64,000 nt of DNA from Prevotellaceae bacterium UBA4332 (GCA_002394365.1 DGTQ01000026.1:75193-139192); one strand, 5' to 3'; shown: positions 41,558-50,765, counted from the first letter of the stretch. The notes: generated from the letters alone by a model not told the origin. Numbers and translations: made by a program.

Positions 41558-44161
41558 TCATCTCTCCATTTCGAGAGCTGCCCAGATGAATGGACCTACG
41601 CCCTTAGGGTCGTTGTCGCGAATAGGTTCGGACATGTAGTATTCGAATGTGCCGTCACGACGTGGGTTGCTGTCAGGACCAAGACCAGAAACGGCGCAGC
41701 AGTCGGTGAGAGAGATTGTCTGGTCGGGGTTCACCTTTATCATACGCTCGAGGATGGCGTTGTAGCCCCTCACGCCAGCAGCCTTAAACTCTGGTTCAGG
41801 CAGATAACCTAAGCGTGAGCCTTTGAGCAGAACGTAGGTGAACATAGCCGAAGCAGTAGCCTCGAGATAGTTCTTGTCAGACTGTACGTCCATCACGTCA
41901 TACCACAGTCCGCTGTTCTTGTCCTGATACTTCACAGCTGCCGTCATAGCCTGGTGGAGGATGTTGATTACCTCGCCACGACGAGCATAGTCCTGTGGCA
42001 GAGCATCGAGTATCTCGGTCATAGCCATCACGAACCAGCCCATAGCCCTTGCCCATGTGTGCTTGGAGAGTCCTGTCTGCTTGTCAGCCCAGAACATAGA
42101 GTGGGTCTCATCCCAAGCGTGCTTCCACAGACCAGTCTTTGCGTCATAGGTGCGACGGAAGGTCTTGGTTATCTGGTCAACGGCATCGTCGTAATATTTC
42201 TTAGCCTGCTTCTTACCCTTCAGCTCCTGGGCAGAGAGGGTGTAGAATGGCAATCCCATATAGATGCCGTCGAGCCACACCTGATTGGCATAAATCTTCT
42301 TGTGCCACCATACGCCCTCCTTTGTGCGGGGGTGATTCTCCAGCTGCTTGAAGAATGTGGGCAGAGCCTTGCTCACCTTATCCTGCGGGAAGAGACGGTT
42401 GTACTGCAACAAGAGGCGTGCAGGGCGGATGTTGTCGAGGTTGAACTCGTCATAGTTGTAGCCTACGACAGAGGCATCATCCTTCACCATCTGTGCAGGA
42501 TAGAGCGCTACGTAGTTGGAGAAGATGGTGTCGCCGTATGTCTTGTAGCAGTCGAGGATAGCCTCAAGCTCCAGTCCCATGCCGTAGTTCCACTTGCCTT
42601 GCGGACGTTTCTTGGGGTCGGTAAAGTCAAGGTAGATAGGATTAGGTACGCGCTGCATCTCGCTCCACGCCATCCACTCGGAATAGCGCTTGAAAGGTGG
42701 CTGCTCGAGCACCTTCTTGCCGTTGATTATCACGTTGTCGAAATGTATGTCGTGGGAGCGTCCGCTATATATAATAGGTGCATCGGTTACGCCCTCAAAG
42801 TCGCAGTCCTTGATATTGATGTTGTAAATCTGAGACTGGTCCTCAAGTCCGTCTATGCGCACGCCGTAGCGAGATTTCTTGCTCGTCACGTTGGTCATAT
42901 ACACATTGCGCACGGTAGGAATGAAGCCGCGTGGTGAAGCCTCGCGAGGCTCGTAGTTGAGGTTGATGCGCATTACAGCCTCATTGCATTCGCCCACCTC
43001 AATGTTTCGCATGTAGATGTTCTCGGTCACACCGCCTCGGCAGGAGTTGGTCTTGATGCGGAGAACGCGGTCGAGGTTGGGAGAGTCCATCTTGCAGTTT
43101 TCGGCAAAGAGGTTCTTTACTCCAGCCGATGTCTCGCTGCCCAGCACAACGCCACCGTGGCCGTCCTCCATCACGCAGCCCCTTATTATGATGTTCTGTG
43201 AGGGTATGGGGGTGCGGTGTCCGTCGGCATTGCGTCCAGACTTCACGGCTATGCAGTCGTCGCCAGTATGGAAAATGCAGTTCTCGATGAGCACGTCCTC
43301 GCATGATTCGGGGTCGCAACCGTCGCCGTTAGGTCCTTCGTTTATTACAGTCACTCTGCGAATGGTGATATTCTTAGAGAACAGGGGGTGCATAACCCAG
43401 AAGGGGGAGTTAATCATCTGCACGCCCTCGATGAGTATGTTCTCGCACGAAACGAGGTTTACCAGCTGTGGGCGCAGTCCGTGTCCCATGCCGAATACGC
43501 GCTGCTCTGTGGGCAGTCCGTCGTCCATCATCTTCTGCAGGGCGGGGCGGTTGAAGAGTGGCTTGCCCTCGGCGTTCTTCTCGTATTTCTCTATACCTTT
43601 ATAAGGAATGTGGTTCTGAGCCTCCTTGGTGATGCCTTCCTTATAGCCAAACTTGCTAGCATTGCCACACCACTGCCACCAGGTGTCGTTGCTGCCGTTG
43701 CCGTCTATTATGCCTTCACCAGTTATGGCGATGTTCTGTGCCTTGTAGGCATAGATGCAGGGCGAATAGTTGATGCAGTCCAGTCCCTCCCAGCGTGTTA
43801 CTACGTTGGGATACAGTTCGGGCTGGAAGGCGAAGACGAGTTTTGCGCCCTTTTGCAACTCGAGGTTTACGTTGCTCTGAAGGCGGATGGCACCCGTAAG
43901 GTAATCTCCAGCAGGCACTGTCACCTTGCCGCCACCAGCCTTGGAGCATTTCTCTATGGCCTTGTTGATGGCTTTCTGGTTTTTCTCTGCCGTAGCCTTG
44001 GGTGAAGCACCATATTTCGTTACGTTGTATGTCTTGTCCTTGAAAGAAGGAGGCGTAATACGTGCCTCTATCTGCTTGTAGAGCTCGGTATTCCAGCCGT
44101 TGTCGGCGTTTGCACACAGCGATAGGGCAAACAGCAGTGTAAGGGAAATAAGATGTTTCAT
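41558..44161 (-). CDS. GH28 polygalacturonase - GH105 unsaturated uronyl hydrolase fusion
   Basis: An 867-residue exported two-enzyme protein for pectin or rhamnogalacturonan breakdown, with a signal peptide (MKHLISLTLLFALSLCANA). Residues about 40-490 form a GH28 right-handed beta-helix with the catalytic motifs NGDGCD (278), TGDD (299-302), DGHGG (333) and RIK (368). Residues about 520-867 are a GH105 (YteR/RhiN) barrel with VWLDGIYMGLPFY, HAWDETHSMFWAD and WARAMGWF. GH28 would cut the backbone and GH105 remove unsaturated galacturonyl ends from oligosaccharides. It is a monocistronic-looking gene without neighbouring SusC/D genes. The product galacturonate fits the uxaA-kdgK-eda locus at 1-7.4 kb. 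Confidence 0.92.
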   Translation of the reverse strand: MKHLISLTLLFALSLCANADNGWNTELYKQIEARITPPSFKDKTYNVTKYGASPKATAEKNQKAINKAIEKCSKAGGGKVTVPAGDYLTGAIRLQSNVNLELQKGAKLVFAFQPELYPNVVTRWEGLDCINYSPCIYAYKAQNIAITGEGIIDGNGSNDTWWQWCGNASKFGYKEGITKEAQNHIPYKGIEKYEKNAEGKPLFNRPALQKMMDDGLPTEQRVFGMGHGLRPQLVNLVSCENILIEGVQMINSPFWVMHPLFSKNITIRRVTVINEGPNGDGCDPESCEDVLIENCIFHTGDDCIAVKSGRNADGHRTPIPSQNIIIRGCVMEDGHGGVVLGSETSAGVKNLFAENCKMDSPNLDRVLRIKTNSCRGGVTENIYMRNIEVGECNEAVMRINLNYEPREASPRGFIPTVRNVYMTNVTSKKSRYGVRIDGLEDQSQIYNINIKDCDFEGVTDAPIIYSGRSHDIHFDNVIINGKKVLEQPPFKRYSEWMAWSEMQRVPNPIYLDFTDPKKRPQGKWNYGMGLELEAILDCYKTYGDTIFSNYVALYPAQMVKDDASVVGYNYDEFNLDNIRPARLLLQYNRLFPQDKVSKALPTFFKQLENHPRTKEGVWWHKKIYANQVWLDGIYMGLPFYTLSAQELKGKKQAKKYYDDAVDQITKTFRRTYDAKTGLWKHAWDETHSMFWADKQTGLSKHTWARAMGWFVMAMTEILDALPQDYARRGEVINILHQAMTAAVKYQDKNSGLWYDVMDVQSDKNYLEATASAMFTYVLLKGSRLGYLPEPEFKAAGVRGYNAILERMIKVNPDQTISLTDCCAVSGLGPDSNPRRDGTFEYYMSEPIRDNDPKGVGPFIWAALEMER

Positions 44162-44315
44162 TGTTTCTCTTTTTGTTTAGGAGTGGGTAATGTAGTGTTT
44201 TTTGAAAAAAAAATAAGAGGCAGGATTTAGTCAGGTGTCTGAAACCTTCATGAAAAATGCAGAAAAAAATATCTGCACGCAGAAGAAGAAGGAAGAGGGC
44301 TGGAGTAACAAAACG

Positions 44316-45059
44316 TTACTCCGCCTCTGGCTTCATGTTGGTATATACTGTCTGTACATCGTCAAACTCCTCGAGCTTCTCCACCATCTTGTCGATAGTA
44401 GCTCGTTGCTCGGCGTCAACGTCCTTGAGGTCGTTAGGTATGTAGGTGAACTCGCCACCGATGTCCTCAAATCCTTTCTCCTCGAGGAATTTCTGTATCT
44501 GGGCGTAAGACTTGGGGTCACCATACACGGAGATTGTTGTCTCGTCCTTTTCCTCGTCGTAGTTCTCGTCAAACTCGTCGTCAACGTTGAAGTCGATGAG
44601 CTCCAGTATCAGGTCGTCCATGTCGAGGTCATCTTTCTTCTTGAAGGTGAAGACGCACTTGTGGTCGAAGAGGAAAGAGAGCGAGCCCGTAGTGCCGAGG
44701 TTGCCGTTGAATTTGTTGAATACTGAGCGCACGTCAGCCACAGTGCGTGTGGTGTTGTCGGTCAGTGTGTCCACGAATACTGCGATTCCGTGAGGGCCGT
44801 ATCCTTCGTAGGTTACCTCCTTGTAGTCAGACTGGTCCTTGCCCATAGCGTTCTTGATGGCACGCTCGATGTTGTCCTTAGGCATGTTCTCACGTTTACA
44901 CGTAGCGATGATAGAACGCAGAGTAGGGTTAGTGTCTGGGTCTGGGCCTCCAGCCTTCACGGCTATTGCAATCTGCTTGCCCAAACGTGTAAATGTCTTT
45001 GCCATGTGGCCCCAACGCTTCAGTTTGGTGGCCTTGCGATATTCAAATGCTCTTCCCAT
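44316..45059 (-). CDS. yebC: YebC/PmpR family regulator (TACO1-like)
   Basis: A 247-residue conserved protein, starting MGRAFEYRKATKLKRWGHMAKTF-like text typical of the family, with KRENMPKDNIERAIK and YEGYGPHGIAVFVD. YebC proteins were described as DNA-binding regulators, and related proteins help ribosomes through proline-rich stretches. An acidic loop (about 140-170) is pronounced here. It lies 85 bases downstream of pheT. Confidence 0.94.
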   Translation of the reverse strand: MGRAFEYRKATKLKRWGHMAKTFTRLGKQIAIAVKAGGPDPDTNPTLRSIIATCKRENMPKDNIERAIKNAMGKDQSDYKEVTYEGYGPHGIAVFVDTLTDNTTRTVADVRSVFNKFNGNLGTTGSLSFLFDHKCVFTFKKKDDLDMDDLILELIDFNVDDEFDENYDEEKDETTISVYGDPKSYAQIQKFLEEKGFEDIGGEFTYIPNDLKDVDAEQRATIDKMVEKLEEFDDVQTVYTNMKPEAE

Positions 45060-45144
45060 TGTATCTTATTGAAAATTGAATATTGAAAATTGATTTTTTT
45101 TGATTTTTCTGATTTCCTCCCCTTGGGGGAGGTTAGGAGGGGTC
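45060..45144. repeat. ATTGAAAATTGA microrepeat and C/G-rich hairpin between pheT and yebC
   Basis: Units of ATTGAAAATTGAAT are followed by a hairpin CCTCCCC-ttg-GGGGAGG (45116-45132). The hairpin is not followed by a T run in the direction of transcription, so I do not call it a terminator. Confidence 0.6.
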
Positions 45145-47607
45145 TTACCTCAGCTCGCAGTTAAGCTGTTTCTTGAGGTTTGCTATAAGCTTCTGCATAA
45201 TAGCGTCTATCTGCTTGTCGCCCATAGTCTTTTCGGGGTCTTGTAGAACGAAGTTTACTGCATACGATTTCTTGCCTTCGGGCAGTTTGTCGCCTTCGTA
45301 AACGTCGAAAAGCTCTACCTTCTTCAGCAGTTTCTTCTCTGTCTGCTGTGCCACTTTCTCTACTTCGGCAAAGGAGATGCTCTTGTCAAGCAGCAGTGCG
45401 AGGTCGCGTGAGACGGCGGGATACTTGGGTATCTCCGTAAAGTGTACCTCTGCTTTCTTCACGGCATTGGTTACGGCAGTCCAGTTTATCTCGGCGAAAT
45501 ACACGCTGCCGTTTATCTCTGCCTGCTTGAGTATCTGCTTGCTTACTATGCCCATTTCTATCATCACCTTTCCGCCGCGGTTCTTTACGGTCAGTCCGCT
45601 TGAGAAGATGTTGTTCTCCGTAGGCTCCGTTACGAGCATGCCTTTCGGCATACCTATGCGCTGCAGGATGTTATCTACGTGCGCCTTGAGCTCGTAGAAA
45701 GATGTGTCCTCGTCGGGGTGTATCCACGAACCCTCCACGCGCTTGCCCGTGAGCCAAAGTCCGAGGTGACATTCCTCCGAGTATGCCTTCATGGGGTTCT
45801 CGGCATCAGCTTTCTCGCACGAGTGCTGGTAGCAGTTGCCAAACTCAAAGAACTTCAGGTTGGGCATGCGGCGGTTGGCATTGCGCATGATGCTCTCCAG
45901 TCCGCCGAAGAGCAGAGTCTGGCGCATCACGTTGAGGTCGCTCGACAGCGGGTTGACGATGCTTACCAGCCTGTCCTCGGGATAGGCGTTGAGCTCTGCA
46001 TAGTAAGCCTTCTTCGTGAGCGAATTGTTGAGTATCTCGTTGAAGCCTGCGCCTACCAGCTGTTCCGCCACGAGGTTCATCAGTTTGTGGCGCTGGTCCT
46101 CGAAGTCCTTCACGGTCAGGGTGGATTTCAGCTGTGTGGGTATCTCCACGTTGTTGTAGCCGTAGATGCGCAGAATGTCTTCCACCACGTCGCAAGGCCT
46201 CTGTACGTCAACACGGTATGCTGGCACGGTGATGTCGAGTCCCTCGGCGTCCTCCTTGTTTATCTCTATCTCGAGGCTTCTGAGTATGCTCTTTATGGTG
46301 TCGTTGCCTATTTTCTTGCCTATGAGGTTGTCCACATAGCTGTAGTCGAGGCGCATTGTGGGGTTTTCTATAGGGTTAGGATACACGTCCTTTATCTCCA
46401 TGCTCACCTTGCCACCAGCCAGCTGTTTGCATAGTATTGCAGCCTGCTTCATGGCGTAGATGATGCCGTTGGGGTCTATGCCGCGCTCGAAGCGGAAGGA
46501 AGCGTCGGTGGAGAGGCCGTGACGGCGTGCCGACTTGCGAATCCATGTAGGGTGAAAATAGGCTGATTCGAGCACCACGTTCCTGGTAGTCTCGTAGGTG
46601 CCTGAGCCCTTGCCGCCGAACACGCCGGCTATGCACATAGGCTCCTCGGCATTGCAGATGGCGAGGTCGTGCTCGCCCAGCGTGTGCTCCTCGCCGTCGA
46701 GGGTTATGAATTTCTTGCCAGCGTTCTGGTCCTTCACTACTATCTTGTTGCCCTTCACCATGTCGGCATCAAAGCAGTGCATGGGCTGTCCGTAAGCCAT
46801 CATGATGTAATTGGTGATGTCAACTATGTTGTTGATAGGGCGCAGGCCTATGACGTTGAGCTTGTTCTTGAGCCAGTCGGGTGATTCCTTCACCTCGCAG
46901 TCGGTTATGCTGAGGCAGGCGTAGCGTCGGCAAGCCTCCGTGTTCTCTATCTCCACGTCTATCGGCAGGTCGTTGTTGTCCACCTTGAACTCCTCGCAGC
47001 CAGGGCGGTGCAGGCTTGTCTCCCTGCCGTTGGCTTTGAGCCAGGCGTAGAGGTCGCGTGCCACACCGTAGTGGGAGAGGGCGTCGGCACGGTTGGCTGT
47101 AATGTCAATCTCTATGAGCCAGTCGCTCTCGAGGTTGTAGTATTCAGCAGCTGGCGTGCCTACCTTTGCCTCCTCGGGCAGGACTATGATGCCAGAGTGG
47201 TCGTTGCCCACGCCTATCTCGTCCTCGGCGCATATCATGCCGCAAGACTCCACGCCTCTGAGCTTGGATTTCTTTATCTTGAACTCCTTGTCGCCATCGT
47301 AGAGCACGCAGCCCAGGTCGGCTACTATCACCTTCTGTCCTGCAGCCACGTTGGGTGCTCCGCATACTATCTGGCTTGCCTCTTCCCTGCCCAAATCGAC
47401 GGTGCAAACGTGCATGTGGTCGCTGTCGGGATGGGGTTCGCAAGTGAGCACCTTGCCTACGTAGAGGCCTTTCAGACCGCCTTTGATGGTCTGCACTTCC
47501 TCAAGGGCGTCAACCTCCAGTCCTGTGCTGGTGAGTGCTGCACAGACTTCTTCGGGGGTGAGGTCGAAGTCAACGTATTCCTTGAGCCATTTGTAAGATA
47601 TATTCAT
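45145..47607 (-). CDS. pheT: Phenylalanine--tRNA ligase beta subunit
   Basis: The 820-residue beta subunit of phenylalanyl-tRNA synthetase, with the tRNA-binding OB domain near the N-terminus (VGKVLTCEPHPDSDHMHVCTVDLG), the B3/B4 editing domain with KFITLDGEEHTL, the B5 domain and the C-terminal ferredoxin-like anticodon-binding domain (FTEIPKYPAVSRDLALLLDKS). Length is usual for the family. A well-spaced promoter precedes it. The alpha subunit gene is at the left edge of the window. Confidence 0.96.
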   Translation of the reverse strand: MNISYKWLKEYVDFDLTPEEVCAALTSTGLEVDALEEVQTIKGGLKGLYVGKVLTCEPHPDSDHMHVCTVDLGREEASQIVCGAPNVAAGQKVIVADLGCVLYDGDKEFKIKKSKLRGVESCGMICAEDEIGVGNDHSGIIVLPEEAKVGTPAAEYYNLESDWLIEIDITANRADALSHYGVARDLYAWLKANGRETSLHRPGCEEFKVDNNDLPIDVEIENTEACRRYACLSITDCEVKESPDWLKNKLNVIGLRPINNIVDITNYIMMAYGQPMHCFDADMVKGNKIVVKDQNAGKKFITLDGEEHTLGEHDLAICNAEEPMCIAGVFGGKGSGTYETTRNVVLESAYFHPTWIRKSARRHGLSTDASFRFERGIDPNGIIYAMKQAAILCKQLAGGKVSMEIKDVYPNPIENPTMRLDYSYVDNLIGKKIGNDTIKSILRSLEIEINKEDAEGLDITVPAYRVDVQRPCDVVEDILRIYGYNNVEIPTQLKSTLTVKDFEDQRHKLMNLVAEQLVGAGFNEILNNSLTKKAYYAELNAYPEDRLVSIVNPLSSDLNVMRQTLLFGGLESIMRNANRRMPNLKFFEFGNCYQHSCEKADAENPMKAYSEECHLGLWLTGKRVEGSWIHPDEDTSFYELKAHVDNILQRIGMPKGMLVTEPTENNIFSSGLTVKNRGGKVMIEMGIVSKQILKQAEINGSVYFAEINWTAVTNAVKKAEVHFTEIPKYPAVSRDLALLLDKSISFAEVEKVAQQTEKKLLKKVELFDVYEGDKLPEGKKSYAVNFVLQDPEKTMGDKQIDAIMQKLIANLKKQLNCELR

Positions 47608-47653
47608 TGTTGTTTTATTGGGGTTGTTTTTGGTGTTATTTCTAAATTCAGCA

Positions 47654-47685
47654 CAAAGGTACTACTTTTTTTTTACATGACCAAA
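47654..47685 (-). promoter_or_regulatory. Bacteroidota-type promoter of pheT
   Basis: On the minus strand TTTG (47682-47685) and TACCTTTG (47654-47661) are separated by 20 bases, 47 bases upstream of the ATG. Confidence 0.6.
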
Positions 47686-47788
47686 TATTTACGCAGCCAA
47701 ATGTCTTTCGCGCTTTGAGAAAATGCTCTGGCGAAAAAATAAGGCGACAAAACGGCAATGCGAATACAGGATGCTGAAAAGACACACA

Positions 47789-47815
47789 CTTATTCAGTTA
47801 TTCACTTATTCATTC
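47789..47815 (+). repeat. Period-8 tandem array L (TTATTCAC) of element 3
   Basis: Three units TTATTCAG, TTATTCAC, TTATTCAT, followed by CGGACAGGAA, which also pairs with sequence in front of the opposite array. Confidence 0.85.
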
Positions 47816-47861
47816 GGACAGGAATGTATTTTGAAAAAACTGATTTTATGGTAGTAAAAAT

Positions 47862-47903
47862 TTTATATTATATATAAATATATATATTTATATATAATAT
47901 AAA
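47862..47903. repeat. Perfect 42-base AT-only palindrome of element 3
   Basis: The sequence equals its reverse complement over 42 bases and contains only A and T. It starts TTTATATTATATATAAATAT. Confidence 0.95.
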
Positions 47904-47943
47904 TCTCCTATCTGTCTGAAGTCCGAAAAACCTTCCTGTCTTA

Positions 47944-47978
47944 GTGAATAAGTGAATAGTTGAATAGTTGAATAATTG
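47944..47978 (+). repeat. Period-8 tandem array R (GTGAATAA) of element 3
   Basis: Four units GTGAATAA, GTGAATAG, TTGAATAG, TTGAATAA, complementary to array L. Confidence 0.85.
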
Positions 47979-48149
47979 CCTGTGTCTTTGAGTATGTTAA
48001 AAAACCCGCTTGGAATTTTAATGCAGGGTGAAGAATAAGGAACGAAGAACAGGACTCATCGTGTTTTCCGCTCTGATTTTCATGTTGAAATAGATTTTAC
48101 ACAAACGTCTGATTGTCAGCGGTTTGTATGATGTATCAGAGATGCTGAT

Positions 48150-48232
48150 GCAGAACCATTAGTTCTGCATGTAGAACCACTGCCTCTGCACGCAGAACCA
48201 CTGCTTCTGCAGGCTGAACTACGCCCTCTGCG
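48150..48232 (+). repeat. Tandem GCAGAACCACTG-TTCTGC hairpins
   Basis: Three clear units and one decayed unit of about 22-23 bases; each starts GCAGAAC or GTAGAAC and ends TTCTGC or CTCTGC, so each folds on itself. Similar hairpins lie in the two long inverted copies and at about 55290-55370. Confidence 0.8.
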
Positions 48233-48397
48233 CTTCGCGTCACCAATTCAATGTTCAACCTTCTGTTTTCAATATGTTAAAAACCCCGCTTTGATTTCAT
48301 TTCTTGCTCTGGCAAGCGTAGCACCAAAGGTGCGTCCGATTACGGCTTCGCCTCAAAAATCTATGGAAAATCAAAAAGGAAAATCGAGAGAAAAAAG

Positions 48398-48784
48398 TCA
48401 GAAAGAAAGCTCGAAAAGAATGGTCTGGGGTGATTCGTCAGAGCGGCAGACATAGTGGAAATTATAGCCCGACTCGACGTATGCCTTCATTGAAGTAGAA
48501 TTTTTAACTGTAGATTGTAATGCTCTGGTAATCTTTTCTTTATTGAGTTCTATAATCTGCTCGTTGTCAAGCACGCCGCAGAAGGAACAGTAGTAGGTGA
48601 ACTGGTGTCTATGTGGATTGAAGGCTATGCTGTCCGTGCGTATGTAGTTCACGGCTGGGGTGGGGCAGTAGCGTCGGTTGTATTCCCTTACGTCCTCGAG
48701 GGCCTTCTCCTCGAGCGACTGGCGCTCTCCGCAGGCAGAAAATAGTATTATGAAAAGCGCAAAAAAAAGTGTCTTAAGTTTCAT
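48398..48784 (-). CDS. Small lipoprotein of unknown function
   Basis: From the ATG at 48784 this is a 128-residue protein starting MKLKTLFFALFIILFSACGE, with a clear lipobox (FSAC) and thus likely lipid-anchored in the envelope. The mature part is rich in charged and aromatic residues and holds a CSFCG motif and late HYVCRSDES cysteine. I do not recognise a family. The longer reading from 48853 adds promoter sequence and no plausible signal. It is divergent from lepA. Confidence 0.75.
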   Translation of the reverse strand: MKLKTLFFALFIILFSACGERQSLEEKALEDVREYNRRYCPTPAVNYIRTDSIAFNPHRHQFTYYCSFCGVLDNEQIIELNKEKITRALQSTVKNSTSMKAYVESGYNFHYVCRSDESPQTILFELSF

Positions 48785-48818
48785 GAGTGCAAATTTACGA
48801 AAAAAAAATGACTTGATA

Positions 48819-48850
48819 TTTGTCAGTTTGAAAAAAAAATAATAAATTTG
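48819..48850 (+). promoter_or_regulatory. Bacteroidota-type promoter of lepA
   Basis: TTTG (48819-48822) and TAAATTTG (48843-48850) are 20 bases apart, 59 bases before the chosen lepA start. Confidence 0.55.
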
Positions 48851-48909
48851 CAAATCAATCCTTTTTGCATTATAAAATGTATTGGGAAAACAGAAAACAG
48901 GAAAAATTT

Positions 48910-50691
48910 ATGCAAAATATACGTAACTTCTGCATCATAGCCCACATAGACCACGGAAAGAGCACCATTGCCGACCGCCTGCTTGAACATACCAACACCA
49001 TACAGATAACGGAAGGACAGATGCTCGACGACATGGACCTGGAGAAGGAGCGCGGCATCACCATCAAGAGCCACGCCATACAGATGAGCTATGAGAAGGG
49101 AGGAGAGAAATATAAGCTGAACCTCATAGACACCCCGGGACACGTGGATTTCTCCTACGAGGTGAGCCGAAGCATAGCGGCGTGCGAGGGAGCACTGCTC
49201 GTGGTGGATGCCACGCAGGGCGTGCAGGCGCAGACCATCTCAAACCTCTACATGGCCATCGAGCACGACCTGGAGATAATACCCGTCATAAACAAGATAG
49301 ACATGCCGGCGGCAATGCCCGACGAGGTGGAGGACGAGATAATAGAGCTCATAGGATGCGACCGCAGCGAGATACTGAGGGCAAGCGGCAAGACGGGCGA
49401 GGGAATACCCGAGATACTCGATGCCGTAGTGGACAGGATTCCTGCCCCCAAGGGCAATCCCGATGCGCCCCTGCAGGCTCTCATCTTCGACTCCGTCTTC
49501 AACTCCTTTCGCGGCATAATAGCCTATTTCAAGATAGAAAACGGCTCGATAAGGAAGGGCGACAAGGTTAAGTTCTTCAATACGGGCATGGAATACGTAG
49601 CTGACGAGGTAGGAGTGCTCAAGATGGACATGGTGCCCCGTCAGGAACTGAAGACAGGCGAGGTGGGCTATATCATATCGGGCATAAAAGATGCCAAGGA
49701 GGTGAAGGTAGGCGACACGATAACGCATACGGTAAACCCATGCGAGAAGGCGATAGAGGGATTTCAGGAGGTAAAACCGATGGTCTTTGCAGGCGTCTAT
49801 CCCATAGACCCCGCTGACTACGAAAACCTGCGTGCCTCGCTGGAGAAACTGCAGCTCAACGACGCCTCGCTCACGTTCTCGCCAGAGTCGTCGGTAGCCC
49901 TGGGATTCGGCTTCCGTTGCGGCTTCCTCGGACTGCTCCACATGGAGATAGTGCAGGAGCGACTCGACCGCGAATTCAACATGGACGTAATCACCACCGT
50001 GCCAAACGTGTCCTACATGGTGTATGACAAGCACGGCAACAGCAAGGAGGTGCACAACCCGTCGGGATTGCCAGACCAGACACTCATAGACCACATCGAC
50101 GAGCCATACATAAGGGCTACCATCATAACCGATGCCAACTACATAGGCCCGATAATGAAACTGTGCCTCGACAAGCGTGGCGAACTGATAAACCAGGAAT
50201 ACGTAAGCGGAAACCGCGTGGAACTGCACTTCTACATACCGCTGGGCGAGATAGTGATAGACTTCTACGACAAGCTGAAGAGCATATCAAAGGGCTACGC
50301 CTCCTTCGACTACCACATAGACTCGTTCCGCCCGTCAAAGCTCATAAAGCTCGACATACTCCTGAACGGAGAACCAGTGGATGCACTCTCCACGCTCACC
50401 CACAACGACAATGCCGTGACATTCGGCAGACGTATGTGCGAAAAACTCAAGGAACTCATTCCGCGACAGCAGTTTGACATAGCAATACAGGCAGCAATAG
50501 GCTCGAAGATTATAGCACGCGAGACCGTCAAGCAGGTGCGAAAGGACGTGACGGCAAAATGCTACGGCGGCGACGTGAGCCGTAAGCGCAAGCTGCTCGA
50601 GAAACAGAAGCGAGGCAAGAAGCGCATGAAGCAGATAGGCAACGTGGAAGTGCCGCAGAAAGCATTCCTCGCAGTACTGAAATTGGATTAA
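48910..50691 (+). CDS. lepA: Elongation factor 4 (LepA)
   Basis: A 593-residue translational GTPase that affects ribosome assembly and back-translocation. The start at 48910 (MQNIRNFCIIAHIDHGKST) matches the family; an upstream in-frame ATG at 48865 adds 15 atypical residues. GTPase motifs are AHIDHGKST, DTPGH and NKIDMP; the C-terminal LepA domain ends with SRKRKLLEKQKRGKKRMKQIG-type basic text. Codon use is notably richer in G and C at third positions than neighbouring genes. Confidence 0.96.
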   Translation: MQNIRNFCIIAHIDHGKSTIADRLLEHTNTIQITEGQMLDDMDLEKERGITIKSHAIQMSYEKGGEKYKLNLIDTPGHVDFSYEVSRSIAACEGALLVVDATQGVQAQTISNLYMAIEHDLEIIPVINKIDMPAAMPDEVEDEIIELIGCDRSEILRASGKTGEGIPEILDAVVDRIPAPKGNPDAPLQALIFDSVFNSFRGIIAYFKIENGSIRKGDKVKFFNTGMEYVADEVGVLKMDMVPRQELKTGEVGYIISGIKDAKEVKVGDTITHTVNPCEKAIEGFQEVKPMVFAGVYPIDPADYENLRASLEKLQLNDASLTFSPESSVALGFGFRCGFLGLLHMEIVQERLDREFNMDVITTVPNVSYMVYDKHGNSKEVHNPSGLPDQTLIDHIDEPYIRATIITDANYIGPIMKLCLDKRGELINQEYVSGNRVELHFYIPLGEIVIDFYDKLKSISKGYASFDYHIDSFRPSKLIKLDILLNGEPVDALSTLTHNDNAVTFGRRMCEKLKELIPRQQFDIAIQAAIGSKIIARETVKQVRKDVTAKCYGGDVSRKRKLLEKQKRGKKRMKQIGNVEVPQKAFLAVLKLD

Positions 50692-50765
50692 ACGTTAAAG
50701 ATTAAACATTAAACGTTAAAGATTAAAGATTAACCATTAACTCTAACCAAACTCCACCCACTAAG
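50692..50765 (+). repeat. CGTTAAAGATTAAACATTAA microrepeat spacer
   Basis: Short units of (C/T)GTTAAAGATTAA repeat five times directly after the lepA stop. Confidence 0.7.

Larger units (their letters stand above)
47686..48397 (+). other. Gene-free spacer carrying element 3 and tandem GCAGAACC hairpins
   Basis: No gene seen in about 710 bases. It holds two complementary arrays around a perfect AT palindrome, two copies of a TATGTTAAAAA-CCCGCTT sequence (47991 and 48270), tandem 23-base hairpins (48150-48232), and the start of a TTGCTCTGGCAAGC repeat at 48304. Confidence 0.75.

Noticed and set aside
45116..45132. C/G-rich hairpin as terminator of pheT
   Set aside because: It is not followed by a T run on the minus strand, and its type occurs in non-terminator positions, even in mutS2.
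47686..48397. Search for tRNA genes or a replication origin near the AT palindromes and dnaN
   Set aside because: No tRNA cloverleaf with a CCA-type acceptor stem and no DnaA-box cluster were seen; dnaN here is not beside dnaA.
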